Below, in pieces: positions 16,408 to 24,415 of a stretch of DNA of 36,972 nt (position 1 is the stretch's first letter; each line of letters starts with the position of its first letter). The position numbers and the translations under genes were made by a program. Source of the DNA: Bacillota bacterium. GTDB taxonomy: Bacteria; Bacillota; Clostridia; Lachnospirales; Lachnospiraceae. The DNA lies in the NCBI GenBank assembly GCA_023415595.1, contig JAEZJW010000177.1, positions 1 through 36,972 of the forward strand, written 5' to 3'. The notes under the pieces were generated by a model. It was not told the origin of the DNA and did no database searches. It saw only the letters and a list, made by a program, of their open reading frames with translations.

Positions 16408-18420
16408 CTAGGCTTTAAATTTATTGATAATATGCTGAAGGTCCTGAGCCAGATCGGCAAGCCTTCTGCTGGATTGGGAAATCTCTTCCATAGATGCACT
16501 CTGTTCCTCCAGTGAGGAAGAGGCTTCTTCCGTTCCGGCGGCATTTTCCTGTGCGATAGCCGAGAGCGTCTGCATCATGTCAAGTATATTATTCTTCGCC
16601 TGGATCATCTCCTGTTCTGAGACATTCAGTTTCTCCATAGCCCTCATTGACTCATCCATAGCAATGGTAATAGCATTGTATTTATTGCTGGTATCGACCA
16701 CTCTTCCGGACTGCTCCTTTGTAATCGCAATAACCTTTTCTATGCTTTCCACAGCCTTTTCTACACTGTCATTGAGCTCCAGGATGATAGCATCAATTTC
16801 ATCTGTGGATTCCGCTGATTGTGCGGCCAGCTTTTTAATCTCACCTGCTACCACGGCAAAGCCTTTACCGGACTCTCCTGCTCTAGCTGCTTCAATGGAT
16901 GCATTAAGAGCCAGCAGGTTAGTCTGGGATGCAATATTATTTATAACTGCACTTGCTTTACTGATTCTTTCTGAACTTTGTTTCGTATTAAGGATGATAT
17001 CATGGATATCCTTTGTGGCAGCGGTATTTTGCTCTGTGATATCGGATAATTTTTTGACATCCTTCATGCCGTCATTCACTACCTCTGTTACGCTTTCGGC
17101 GGCATGATTAACATCCTTCATCAGTATTCTGTTTGCATCGATGATTCTACCAAGATCAATGGCATGGGAGGAACCGTTCTCGGTATTCTCTGCCTGCTCC
17201 CCGGCGCCCTTAGCAATCTCCTCAACAGTCTTGGCCACTTCTTCGGCAGCCAGAGCAGATTGTGCTGTGGTAGTCTTCATTTCCGACGCTGTAATTGATA
17301 AGGCATCTGCCGAATATTTGATGTCGTTGACGATACTACGGAGATTTTTAACGATCTCCTGCATGGACCTCGCCAATAATCCGTTTTCGTCCGGCCATTT
17401 CTGAAGTCTTTCCGGTATATCCTCCGTAATATCCAGATCAGCAATCTTTTGTGAAATCTTAGATAAGGATACGATAGGTGTTGTGATCGTTGATCCCATG
17501 AAATAGCTGAGGATAAATGAAACGATCAAAATGATGATACCTGCTATAATAATCGTACTCCGTAAAGCAGGAATCGCTGAAAATACCTCATCTTCATCAG
17601 ACACAATGACAAAGGTCCAATCGGTTCCTTCTACCGGATGAAATCCGCAGTAAAAACTTTCTTTTCTTGATCCTTCTTCATCGTCATCTATAAAATCATA
17701 TTGAATCGTTCCGCTTTTCTTCTCCAGCATGGTACTTGCAGCCTTACCCAGAGATTCAAAGTTCTTATTCTCCTTGGCCTTCTCGATCGGATTAATCTCT
17801 TCCAGAACATATTCCTTCTCTTCGTGGGCGATAAATTGGCCTGATTTACCGAGCATAAATGCAAAACCCTCTTCTCCGTATCCGGAATCCTTCACAATAT
17901 CACTAAGGGTGTTACCGTCCATGCGCCCGATCAGAGCTCCGACGAGCTTTTTATCCTTCAGGATTGGCGCTGCTACCATGACAACCGGTTCTCCCGTAAC
18001 ACTGCTGATCAATACATCCGATACATTTGCCTCACCTGCCAGTACCTTCTGAATATAATCCCTGCTGCTGAGATCCTTTGATGTACCATCGGTATAATAG
18101 GCTGTGCCTTTCATATCAATAACAGCGATATCTAGGAAAGTGGTTGTATTCAGTTCCTCTTTGATTAATGCAAATTGTTTACTAAGATCCATTGTTTGAA
18201 TTTCTTTACGATATGCCATACTGTTTAGGGTATTCATCAAAGCCTGGATCCTTGCTTCAACCAGCTTTGCCCCATCTTCCGCCGTTAACCCGACCGTATT
18301 TTCTGCTTCTTCCAGCAGCAGCTTTTTCCCTGTACGGATGGAAGTAAAAGCAAAGACTCCAATAATGATAAGTATTAATGCACAAATAGAAATTATTAAC
18401 TTAACTCGGATACTTTTCAT
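16408..18420 (-). CDS. Methyl-accepting chemotaxis protein with a periplasmic-type dCache sensor
   Basis: 670 residues. TM1 lies at about 7-27, an extracellular dCache-like sensor at about 35-280 (VIDMKGTAYYTDGTSKDLSSRDY, GEPVVMVAAPI, GFAFMLGKSGQFIAHEEK), TM2 at about 290-312, then HAMP and the cytoplasmic signalling domain. The hairpin tip reads ASQTNLLALNASIEAARAGESGKGFAVVAGEIKKLA in parts, the CheA/CheW contact. It senses a small extracellular ligand, unknown here. There is no C-terminal CheR-binding pentapeptide. The ATG at 18420 follows AGGAGAAGG and starts a proper membrane signal (MKSIRVKLIISICA); the longer open frame to 18594 has no ribosome site. Other chemotaxis genes are absent from the window. 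Confidence 0.93.
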   Translation of the reverse strand: MKSIRVKLIISICALILIIIGVFAFTSIRTGKKLLLEEAENTVGLTAEDGAKLVEARIQALMNTLNSMAYRKEIQTMDLSKQFALIKEELNTTTFLDIAVIDMKGTAYYTDGTSKDLSSRDYIQKVLAGEANVSDVLISSVTGEPVVMVAAPILKDKKLVGALIGRMDGNTLSDIVKDSGYGEEGFAFMLGKSGQFIAHEEKEYVLEEINPIEKAKENKNFESLGKAASTMLEKKSGTIQYDFIDDDEEGSRKESFYCGFHPVEGTDWTFVIVSDEDEVFSAIPALRSTIIIAGIIILIVSFILSYFMGSTITTPIVSLSKISQKIADLDITEDIPERLQKWPDENGLLARSMQEIVKNLRSIVNDIKYSADALSITASEMKTTTAQSALAAEEVAKTVEEIAKGAGEQAENTENGSSHAIDLGRIIDANRILMKDVNHAAESVTEVVNDGMKDVKKLSDITEQNTAATKDIHDIILNTKQSSERISKASAVINNIASQTNLLALNASIEAARAGESGKGFAVVAGEIKKLAAQSAESTDEIDAIILELNDSVEKAVESIEKVIAITKEQSGRVVDTSNKYNAITIAMDESMRAMEKLNVSEQEMIQAKNNILDMMQTLSAIAQENAAGTEEASSSLEEQSASMEEISQSSRRLADLAQDLQHIINKFKA

Positions 18421-18449
18421 AAGCCTTCTCCTGTCAATTTTGTATGGTG

Positions 18450-18479
18450 ATAATACAATTTTACTATTTTTATCGTCAA
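18450..18479 (-). promoter_or_regulatory. Promoter of the chemotaxis receptor gene
   Basis: On the minus strand TTGACG (18479-18474), 18 bp, TATTAT (18455-18450). It looks like a sigma-A promoter; no flagellar sigma-28 pattern is evident. Confidence 0.5.
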
Positions 18480-18597
18480 TAATCAACAAAAACATGGAAA
18501 TATTGACAATATATACAATTATCTGCAAAACTTTCAAACAAATATGAACAGAGAAAAACCAATGATCAGAGAGGTTGTACATAATCAGGATCATAGC

Positions 18598-18647
18598 CTG
18601 CAGCTGTTACCTTTAAAAGAGGTAACTTATCCTGGCAACAGCTGCAG
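18598..18647. repeat. Nested palindrome between the NlpC/P60 gene and the receptor gene
   Basis: CTGCAGCTGTT (18598-18608) pairs with AACAGCTGCAG (18637-18647). An alternative inner stem GTTACCT (18606-18612) / AGGTAAC (18620-18626) shares bases with it. No T-run follows on either strand, so simple termination is doubtful. It lies just after the stop of the minus-strand NlpC/P60 gene. Confidence 0.6.
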
Positions 18648-18654
18648 TAATTAA

Positions 18655-19098
18655 TTATAAATCAATATAAGTGACCGCTTTATATGGTTTGCGATAGTTA
18701 TATTCCGATATCTTAATGCCTGATTCCTCACAGCTGGCATGGAGTACCTTATCTTCACCGATATACAGGGCAACATGGTTAACTACTCCATTTCTACTAT
18801 AAAAGAGAAGGTCACCCGGTTGAAGCTTGTTTAGGGGAATTACTCTGCCGTTCTTCGCCTGCTGCCTTGAGGTCCGAGGAAGATCGATTCCAATCGCCTT
18901 GAATATGGCTTGTGTAAAACCGGAACAATCAATTCCACTAGTCAGACTGGTGCCTCCGGATTGATAAGGATTTCCCGTAAACTGGATTGCATACTGGACT
19001 AGCTCTTTCCTTAAGGAAGAGGTATCCTTATCCGAATTCCTCGGAGTAACAACACCTATTGATGGTGTATAAGGTATTTTAATGTATCTGGATTTCAT
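18655..19098 (-). CDS. NlpC/P60-family cysteine peptidase (C40)
   Basis: 147 residues from the ATG at 19098; longer starts at 19179, 19188 or 19290 are possible in the same frame. The C40 domain fills most of the protein. Catalytic Cys is in SGIDCSGFTQAIF, His in VNHVALYIGEDKVLHA, and the core includes GDLLFYSRNG. Such enzymes cleave gamma-D-Glu to diamino-acid bonds in peptidoglycan. No signal peptide or SH3 domain is visible with this start, so export or a spore or lysis role is unresolved. GAGGGGAG, 9 nt upstream, favours 19098. A start at 19179 would instead overlap the upstream membrane-protein gene and give coupling. Confidence 0.8.
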   Translation of the reverse strand: MKSRYIKIPYTPSIGVVTPRNSDKDTSSLRKELVQYAIQFTGNPYQSGGTSLTSGIDCSGFTQAIFKAIGIDLPRTSRQQAKNGRVIPLNKLQPGDLLFYSRNGVVNHVALYIGEDKVLHASCEESGIKISEYNYRKPYKAVTYIDL

Positions 19099-19168
19099 AA
19101 TCTTATGCTCCCCTCTAAGTATTCTCCCGAATTTTCCTCCCGTCAGGAAGGTCAAATGGTCAGGGATA

Positions 19169-19420
19169 CTACTTATCATTTTCTTCATTTCCTTCCGTGT
19201 CTTTTGCACCTGGCTTATCAGTTTTCTTAACCTTAGTTGTTTTAATCCAAGCAGATAAGCCTCCCTCCACACCACAAAAAGCGAATACACATAGGATCAA
19301 TGTCTTAGGTTCTGCTCCTGTTTTGTAGGTTATGAATAAACATGCGGAGGTAAACAGGATAAGATAAATGAACATAATGACAAGGATTTTTTTAATGTAT
19401 TTATTTTGACTTCTGCTCAT
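19169..19420 (-). CDS. Small two-helix membrane protein, unknown
   Basis: 83 residues from the ATG at 19420; in-frame ATGs also lie at 19432 and 19453. Two hydrophobic segments (about 10-28 and 37-55) are followed by a highly charged Lys/Asp/Glu tail (TTKVKKTDKPGAKDTEGNEENDK). No family is recognised. It lies directly upstream of, or overlapping, the NlpC/P60 gene and is probably co-transcribed with it, so it could be an accessory or regulator of that enzyme (inference). Confidence 0.55.
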   Translation of the reverse strand: MSRSQNKYIKKILVIMFIYLILFTSACLFITYKTGAEPKTLILCVFAFCGVEGGLSAWIKTTKVKKTDKPGAKDTEGNEENDK

Positions 19421-19605
19421 AGCATCACCCATTTCACTGTTCAGCAGTGACATTTCACATTGTCGATATTATTCTATGAAATTCAACAGATATTGTGACA
19501 AAACGACAATAGCAGCTTGACGGGATCACAGATGTAAACGATAATCTTAATAACAGCGGGAATAATAAGATCAGGGCAAGATGGGTTCAGAAAGGATGAA
19601 ACGAA

Positions 19606-20145
19606 ATGAACTATACATTATTGGAAAAGGTCCTCTTCGATATCGTGAAGGAGGAACAGATAAAGCTTGGATATGAAAGAGAAACACTGCGACTATATTT
19701 TCCGATGAGTTCCCTGGTGAATATCCTGGGGGAGGAAATAAGGGATACCGATACGCTGGACGAGGCACTAAAGGGCTTTACTGCAGCGATCGATGAGAAG
19801 CTGGGAAGACTGGAGATAACTCACAGAGGAGACAGATACTGTATCCTCATCCCTCCGGAGGGAGCAGCCTATATCCATGAAGCTTATGGGGAGAATCCAT
19901 TTCTGGCTTCCTTTATCCAGGCCGTCAGCCGGCATGGGTGTGATCTGGATGACTTGCTTGAGGTCTTTCATGCCTATTCCGACAATGTGATATGTGAGAA
20001 GAGTCGAATGGAAGAGTTCGATTATGTCATTTATTTTGAAGATAGCATTCCGGACGATTATCGGTACTGCATCAAGTTTGAGGGCGTGCATACGACCTAT
20101 CACCGATTCCTTCAGAGGGATTACGAGATGCTGTATCAAGAATAG
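19606..20145 (+). CDS. DUF3877-like protein
   Basis: 179 residues, soluble, acidic. It resembles DUF3877, a family known mainly from Clostridia: NYTLLEKVLFDIVKEEQIKLGYERETLRLYFPMSSL at the start, GDRYCILIPPEGAAYIHE in the middle, and IPDDYRYCIKFEGVHTTYHRF at the end. No catalytic motif is evident and the function is unknown. A weak AAGGATG precedes the start. It is a single-gene unit ended by the nested terminator at 20215-20278. The family assignment is from memory of the motif pattern and should be treated as tentative. Confidence 0.7.
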   Translation: MNYTLLEKVLFDIVKEEQIKLGYERETLRLYFPMSSLVNILGEEIRDTDTLDEALKGFTAAIDEKLGRLEITHRGDRYCILIPPEGAAYIHEAYGENPFLASFIQAVSRHGCDLDDLLEVFHAYSDNVICEKSRMEEFDYVIYFEDSIPDDYRYCIKFEGVHTTYHRFLQRDYEMLYQE

Positions 20146-20214
20146 ATGAGATCCGATTAAGTTGTAGCTTTAATAGGAATAGGAATTACAAGAAATTATC
20201 ATATAGAATACAAA

Positions 20215-20278
20215 GAAATGGCCCGTGCTTGTTAATCTGCCGGAATCAGGCAGTTTTTTTACAAGCGCAGGCCATTTC
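20215..20278. terminator. Nested bidirectional terminator between the DUF3877-like gene and the P-II gene
   Basis: The outer arms 20215-20232 and 20261-20278 pair at 16 of 18 positions. Inside, CTGCC (20237-20241) pairs with GGCAG (20249-20253), followed by seven Ts, an ideal plus-strand terminator. On the minus strand the outer stem is followed by TTTGTATTC and ends the amt/P-II operon. Confidence 0.88.
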
Positions 20279-20285
20279 GTAATGT

Positions 20286-20630
20286 TTATACCAGAGCGTC
20301 ATTACCGGATTCACCGGTACGAATACGGATCGCATTTTCTACATGATAGATGAAGATCTTACCGTCCCCGATTTCACCGGAACGGGAACTGTCAAAGATA
20401 ATCTTAGTTATCTTATCTACATCCTCATCCTTAACGATCAGATCAATCATGACCTTGGGGATCAAGTCCATCTGAAATTTCTCCCCTCTCCAGGCTTGAA
20501 CAATACCCTTCTGAGTTCCCTGGCCCATAATATCGGAAATGATGATTCCACGATAGCTATCGGTATTTTCCAGGCCAGCGCGGACTGCACTTAATTTATC
20601 CGGCTGTATGATTGCTTTAATATGCTTCAT
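20286..20630 (-). CDS. glnK: P-II nitrogen regulatory protein (GlnK-like)
   Basis: 114 residues, full length. The P-II signatures are clear: KAIIQPDKLSAVRAGL, the T-loop QGTQKGIVQAWRGEKFQMDLIPK, and the C-terminal signature GEIGDGKIFIYHVENAIRIRTGE. P-II trimers sense ATP/ADP and 2-oxoglutarate and plug the ammonium channel. At the T-loop site where E. coli P-II carries the uridylylated Tyr51, this protein has Phe52, and no other Tyr is in the loop, so control by uridylylation is impossible and direct ligand sensing is likely. It lies 39 bp after amt in the same operon. GGAGGG precedes the start. Confidence 0.95.
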   Translation of the reverse strand: MKHIKAIIQPDKLSAVRAGLENTDSYRGIIISDIMGQGTQKGIVQAWRGEKFQMDLIPKVMIDLIVKDEDVDKITKIIFDSSRSGEIGDGKIFIYHVENAIRIRTGESGNDALV

Positions 20631-20669
20631 AATAATCCCTCCACTTTCTGCTTGTATCTGATGATAGCT

Positions 20670-22031
20670 CTAGTAGATCTTTATTTTCTTATCATCTACC
20701 CGGTCTACGTTAATATCCTTGGCAATTACGGAATAGGACTGTTTCTTGCTGGCAAACTCGGGGTAAGCCATATTGCCGTGCTCATGAATATCGAGACCTT
20801 CGATTTCTTCCTTCACGGATACTCTGACACCGATGGTTACTTTAATCAGGTACCAGACAGCCAGGGAGGAGAGGAATACGAATCCGCCTACACAGACAAC
20901 ACCAATCAGCTGATTCCCTAACAGCTTGAAGCCACCGCCATAGAACAGACCATTTCCGGTCGAGACACCGGTAATACCATCCTGTGCGAATAAACCGACT
21001 GCCAGAGTACCGAAAATACCGTTGCACAAGTGAACGGCTAATGCACCGACAGGATCATCAAGCCGAAGCTTATCAAAGAGTATAACTGCTAATACGACCA
21101 GTACACCGGAGATAGCACCGATGATCAGGGAGGCAGTTACGTCAACATATGCACAGGAGCCGGTGATTGCTACGAGACCGGCAAGTACTCCATTTACCGT
21201 CATACCAAGGTCGGGTTTTCCTACGATAATCCATGAAGCAGCAGTTGCAGTAAGTGCTGCGATAACAGCTGCAGTATTTGTCGTCATAACGATATGGGAG
21301 ATTGCTCCGGCATCCGCAGCCATAGTAGATCCGGGATTAAAACCGAACCAGCCCAGCCAGAGAACGAACAGACCAATGACCGCAAGACTCATATTATGGC
21401 CGGGAATGGGATTAATCTTTCCATCCTTCGTATATTTACCTACTCTGGGGCCTAAGACGATAACGCCTGCCAGCGCTGCCCAGCCTCCGACGGAGTGGAC
21501 CACCGTATCTCCTGCAAAATCAAAGAAGCCCATCTTAGCAAGGAAACCTCCGCCCCAGATCCAGTGTCCGACCACGGGATAGATGAATAGGGTCAGAATA
21601 AATGAAAATAAGATAAAAGAAATGTATTTAATCCTTTCAGCTACAGCACCGGAGACGATGGTGGCAGCAGTTCCGCAGAAAACCATCTGGAAGAAGAACT
21701 TGGCATATAAAGGTACCCCGGTCCAATTAAGGGCAGAATAAACACCACTGTAGGCATCCCCGACGGCGGGGGAATTATCAGCACCGGATAACATAAACAA
21801 TCCCTTCAGTCCGATAAACCCATTTCCGTCTCCAAACATGAAACCAAAACCGAGAATTAAGAATCCCAAAGAAGATACCGCAAATACAATCAGGTTCTTT
21901 GATAATATATTTGTTGCATTTTTGGATCTTGCAAAGCCTGTTTCAACACAAGCAAACCCCATATTCATAAAAAATACCAGCATACCACAAATCAATACCC
22001 ATAGAGTGTCTAACGTAACCTTAAAATCCAT
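20670..22031 (-). CDS. amt: Ammonium transporter (Amt/MEP family)
   Basis: 453 residues with about 11 membrane helices. Family motifs include GFACVETGFARSKNATNILSKNL, FDFAGDTVVHSVGGWAALAG (first pore His), GWFGFNPGS, and AVHLCNGIFGTLAVG (second pore His region). It imports ammonium and is gated by the P-II protein encoded next. The ATG at 22031 is chosen because GAGAGGG lies just upstream and MDFKVTLDTLWVLICG is the normal Amt start; the open frame to 22169 covers the leader hairpins and lacks a ribosome site. The leader can form a terminator (22053-22091). Confidence 0.95.
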   Translation of the reverse strand: MDFKVTLDTLWVLICGMLVFFMNMGFACVETGFARSKNATNILSKNLIVFAVSSLGFLILGFGFMFGDGNGFIGLKGLFMLSGADNSPAVGDAYSGVYSALNWTGVPLYAKFFFQMVFCGTAATIVSGAVAERIKYISFILFSFILTLFIYPVVGHWIWGGGFLAKMGFFDFAGDTVVHSVGGWAALAGVIVLGPRVGKYTKDGKINPIPGHNMSLAVIGLFVLWLGWFGFNPGSTMAADAGAISHIVMTTNTAAVIAALTATAASWIIVGKPDLGMTVNGVLAGLVAITGSCAYVDVTASLIIGAISGVLVVLAVILFDKLRLDDPVGALAVHLCNGIFGTLAVGLFAQDGITGVSTGNGLFYGGGFKLLGNQLIGVVCVGGFVFLSSLAVWYLIKVTIGVRVSVKEEIEGLDIHEHGNMAYPEFASKKQSYSVIAKDINVDRVDDKKIKIY

Positions 22032-22052
22032 ACTTTTCCCTCTCTTTTCACA

Positions 22053-22091
22053 GAATAAAAATAGGCATTCAGACCCGTCGGTCCAAACGCC
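22053..22091 (-). terminator. Attenuator-like terminator in the amt leader
   Basis: On the minus strand the arms 22091-22080 (GGCGTTTGGACC) and 22075-22064 (GGTCTGAATGCC) can pair at all 12 positions, counting G-U, around a 4-nt loop, then TATTTTTATTC. It lies 22 nt before the amt start. TTGGAC at 22107-22112 can pair with 22081-22086 and would break the stem, as an anti-terminator would. Confidence 0.7.
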
Positions 22092-22179
22092 ATCGTTCAA
22101 TAATAATTGGACTATATTTAAACAACTCTCTGCGCAGAGCATAACAAGGTGAGCCGTTAACAGGATCACTTGTCATTTA

Positions 22180-22211
22180 TTAATGAATACCAGCCTGCAG
22201 GCATTCATTAA
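22180..22211. repeat. Palindrome upstream of the amt leader
   Basis: TTAATGAAT (22180-22188) and ATTCATTAA (22203-22211) are perfect complements with a central CCTGCAGG palindrome. It may be a regulator site for amt or part of the amt leader RNA. Confidence 0.5.
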
Positions 22212-22225
22212 TCATAAAATAAAAA

Positions 22226-22257
22226 GAGACATTCGGCAAATAATGCCTAACGTCTCT
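22226..22257 (-). terminator. Terminator of the YqeY-like gene
   Basis: On the minus strand AGAGACG...GTCTCT forms a stem, with an inner GGCA/TGCC pairing, followed by TTTTATTTTAT. It lies about 105 nt after the stop of the YqeY-like gene. Confidence 0.75.
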
Positions 22258-22362
22258 GTTCATGGTGAGATTATATAACAATGTGATTTAATTGTCAATT
22301 AAGAATTTTAAAAAATATACACCAAAAATTACGGAATAACTCTGGATAAAATAGTTGCAGTA

Positions 22363-22800
22363 TTATTTACATAAATCCCCCACGACCTGATTAATCTCCT
22401 TACCATCTGCTTTTCCTTTCAGATCTGCCATGACATTCTTCATGATAAGACCCTTATTCTTGGTAGCAACAGCATCGGAGAACTTCTCAAGGATGTAAGT
22501 TCTGATCTCTTCCACGGACATCATGGAAGGGGCATATTCCTTCATGACAGCATAAGTAGCCTGATAAGCGGCTTTTAATTCGGCTCTTTCAGGCGGACAG
22601 GTTTCAACCTGTTCATTTACCAGCTTCAATTCCTTCAAAATCGCCCGGTTTACTAGCTCCTCCGGTATATCCTCACGGCAGCCTTCGTCAATTGCCATCT
22701 TCTTAACCGAGGATACCAGGGCGGAGAGAGCATCCTTTCTCACCTTATCCCTTGCTTTCATTGCGGTAATCATATCCTTCTGCAGCTGTTCCATTTGCAT
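22363..22800 (-). CDS. GatB/YqeY-domain protein
   Basis: 145 residues, the usual YqeY length. It starts with QLQKDMITAMKARDKVRKDALSALVSSVKKMAIDEG and ends with KGKADGKEINQVVGDLC, both family hallmarks; the fold resembles the tail domain of the GatB amidotransferase subunit that contacts tRNA. The exact role is unknown. It is often near rpsU or dnaG in Firmicutes, but not here. An excellent AGGAGGTG precedes the ATG. It is a single-gene unit. Confidence 0.92.
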   Translation of the reverse strand: MQMEQLQKDMITAMKARDKVRKDALSALVSSVKKMAIDEGCREDIPEELVNRAILKELKLVNEQVETCPPERAELKAAYQATYAVMKEYAPSMMSVEEIRTYILEKFSDAVATKNKGLIMKNVMADLKGKADGKEINQVVGDLCK

Positions 22801-23013
22801 AACAACACCTCCTTATGTTCTTCATAAACTCATCTGATATTGCCTCATTCATAAGTATAGAATACCGGTTTCTTATATTCAATATTTTTTTATTGCTTGT
22901 GGATTTTATATAGTCCAATCTGTCCATTTTTAAAATTTTAACATTAGTTTATAATTTTATGCAATAAATGACAAAGGAGATCGTCATATAGAGTAAGGGA
23001 GGTGAAGGACCCG

Positions 23014-23559
23014 ATGGATAGGGATGATAAGAGCAGGCTGTTTGAATTCTTTACAGCAGAAAGAAAGAAGCTGAACCGTTATATTCACGGAAAGCTCCAA
23101 AGCATCAGCGAAATGGAGGCGGAGGATATGGTGGAAGATGTTATGCTGCATATCCTTAATAAGCTTACTGCTTCCGCAAGAGTTGATAATCTGTCGGCCT
23201 ATGTTTACCGATCCCTGCATAATAAAATTGTGGATTACCTTCGAACCGAGAATCAGACGATATCTTTGCAGGCCAGTGTGGATGATGAGGGAGAGATCAC
23301 ATTCTATGAGCTTCTGGCCGACCACAGGGCTGATGTCAGTGATGAAGTTGAGCGAAAGGAATTCATGCGAAGGTTGGCCGATGCCATCAGCCGTCTGGAA
23401 GCAAAACAAAGGGCGGTATTTATTGCAACTGTTTTAGAAGGTAAAACCTTCAAGGATTTATCGGAGCAATGGCAGGAACCGGTTGGTACCCTTCTGTCCA
23501 GAAAATACAGAGCGGTGAAAGAGCTGCAAAGAATGCTGAAGGATTTAAAACCGGAGTAG
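23014..23559 (+). CDS. ECF-type RNA polymerase sigma factor
   Basis: 181 residues. Region 2 (about 15-80) includes MEAEDMVEDVMLHILNKL and NLSAYVYRSLHNKIVDYLR; region 4 (about 115-175) includes RLEAKQRAVFIATVLEGKTFKDLSEQWQEPVGTLLSRKYRAVKEL, a sigma-70 r4 helix-turn-helix. It directs RNA polymerase to alternative promoters, which are unknown. No anti-sigma factor of a known type is adjacent, but the gene 18 bp downstream encodes a small membrane protein that may act as one. The ATG at 23014 follows GGGAGG by 11 nt; a GTG at 23002 overlaps the ribosome site and is less likely. Confidence 0.9.
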   Translation: MDRDDKSRLFEFFTAERKKLNRYIHGKLQSISEMEAEDMVEDVMLHILNKLTASARVDNLSAYVYRSLHNKIVDYLRTENQTISLQASVDDEGEITFYELLADHRADVSDEVERKEFMRRLADAISRLEAKQRAVFIATVLEGKTFKDLSEQWQEPVGTLLSRKYRAVKELQRMLKDLKPE

Positions 23560-23577
23560 AAGAAAGGGGAATATATT

Positions 23578-23997
23578 ATGAAGCATTTCAGAAGCAAATG
23601 GCAGAAAACGCCCAGATGGGAGAAGATTGTCGGCTTCGTGATCATTGGGATTATTGGAGCCGTAGGAATGGGATTTCTCTTCGGTATCGTAATTAAGCTA
23701 TTATGGAACTGGCTGATGCCGGAGCTATTTAACCTTAAAGAAATTAATTATTGGCAGGCAATTGGAGTGTTCGTACTGGCAAAGCTGTTCTTTGGTTTCG
23801 GGGGCGGACGAGATGATAAATCCAAGCCACATCACGGAAATGAAAAGCACTTACATTCAAATTATGGGCCGATGAGCGGAAGCAATCCAAGGAACTGGCA
23901 GTATTATGATGAGTGGTGGGAGAGAGAAGGTAAACATGCCTTTGAGGAATTTACTGAGAAGAAAAGCAATGACGAATCCCCCCGAATAGAGGGATAA
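23578..23997 (+). CDS. Small membrane protein paired with the sigma factor
   Basis: 139 residues with two hydrophobic segments (about 17-42 and 58-76) and a basic then acidic soluble tail rich in His and Lys. The motif LLWNWLMPELFNLKEINYWQAIGVFVLAKLFFG is shared with small membrane proteins found next to ECF sigma genes in several phyla. I know no biochemical function. The gene lies 18 bp after the sigma gene in one operon, so a role in sensing envelope signals or restraining the sigma factor is a plausible inference. A strong terminator follows. Confidence 0.8.
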   Translation: MKHFRSKWQKTPRWEKIVGFVIIGIIGAVGMGFLFGIVIKLLWNWLMPELFNLKEINYWQAIGVFVLAKLFFGFGGGRDDKSKPHHGNEKHLHSNYGPMSGSNPRNWQYYDEWWEREGKHAFEEFTEKKSNDESPRIEG

Positions 23998-24038
23998 ATC
24001 CTAAAGTAGGAAGAGATAGTGGATTCTTCCGGAAAATG

Positions 24039-24080
24039 CATAAAAGACGAAGAGCCCGGAGGGGCTTTTCGTCTTTTATG
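24039..24080 (+). terminator. Terminator of the sigma factor operon
   Basis: Long stem: CATAAAAGACGAAGAGCCC (24039-24057) pairs with 24062-24080 except for one mismatch, around a 4-nt loop. The stem itself supplies CTTTTATG at the 3' end. Confidence 0.75.
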
Positions 24081-24116
24081 TCTGCGGTGAGATATTCTTA
24101 AATATATCATAAACTG

Positions 24117-24248
24117 TTATCTTAATAGTTTTCTAAACCATAAATATGTCTGACTATAACGATATCCTACCCTTTTGATATGGAAGTATTGAGAGGATCC
24201 AATGAGCGCAAGCAATAGGATTATGACCACGATATATTTCATTGTCAT
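24117..24248 (-). CDS. 43-residue single-helix membrane peptide
   Basis: An ATG at 24248 follows AGAGGTGA with good spacing. The product starts with MTMKYIVVIILLLALIGSS, a hydrophobic helix, followed by a basic, Tyr-rich tail (about residues 21-43) ending in RKLLR. No family is recognised. It stands in a 420-bp gap between the sigma operon and the UvrA paralogue. It could be a small membrane regulator or a chance frame. Confidence 0.45.
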   Translation of the reverse strand: MTMKYIVVIILLLALIGSSQYFHIKRVGYRYSQTYLWFRKLLR

Positions 24249-24415
24249 TTATCTCACCTCTTTCTGATCACTGACTAGATTGTTATCTGCAATTTTAAGA
24301 TAACAGGAAATAAGTCAGACTAAAAGGTGAATTTGGTAAAATTTCTGTATAATTAATGTAAACTTTTGACCGGATATCAATACCGACACTGCAAGAAAAG
24401 GATAAAGAAACCGGT

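Noticed and set aside
16577..17404. Open frames antisense to the chemotaxis receptor gene
   Set aside because: They overlap the well-supported receptor gene, lack ribosome sites and resemble no family.
18450..18479. Flagellar sigma-28 promoter for the chemotaxis receptor
   Set aside because: CGATAA is present in the upstream region, but no TAAA lies at the required spacing; a sigma-A match fits better.
21121..21582. 153-codon open frame antisense to amt
   Set aside because: It lies wholly inside the amt coding sequence, has no ribosome site, and its product has the Pro/Thr/Ala-rich composition expected of a shadow frame.
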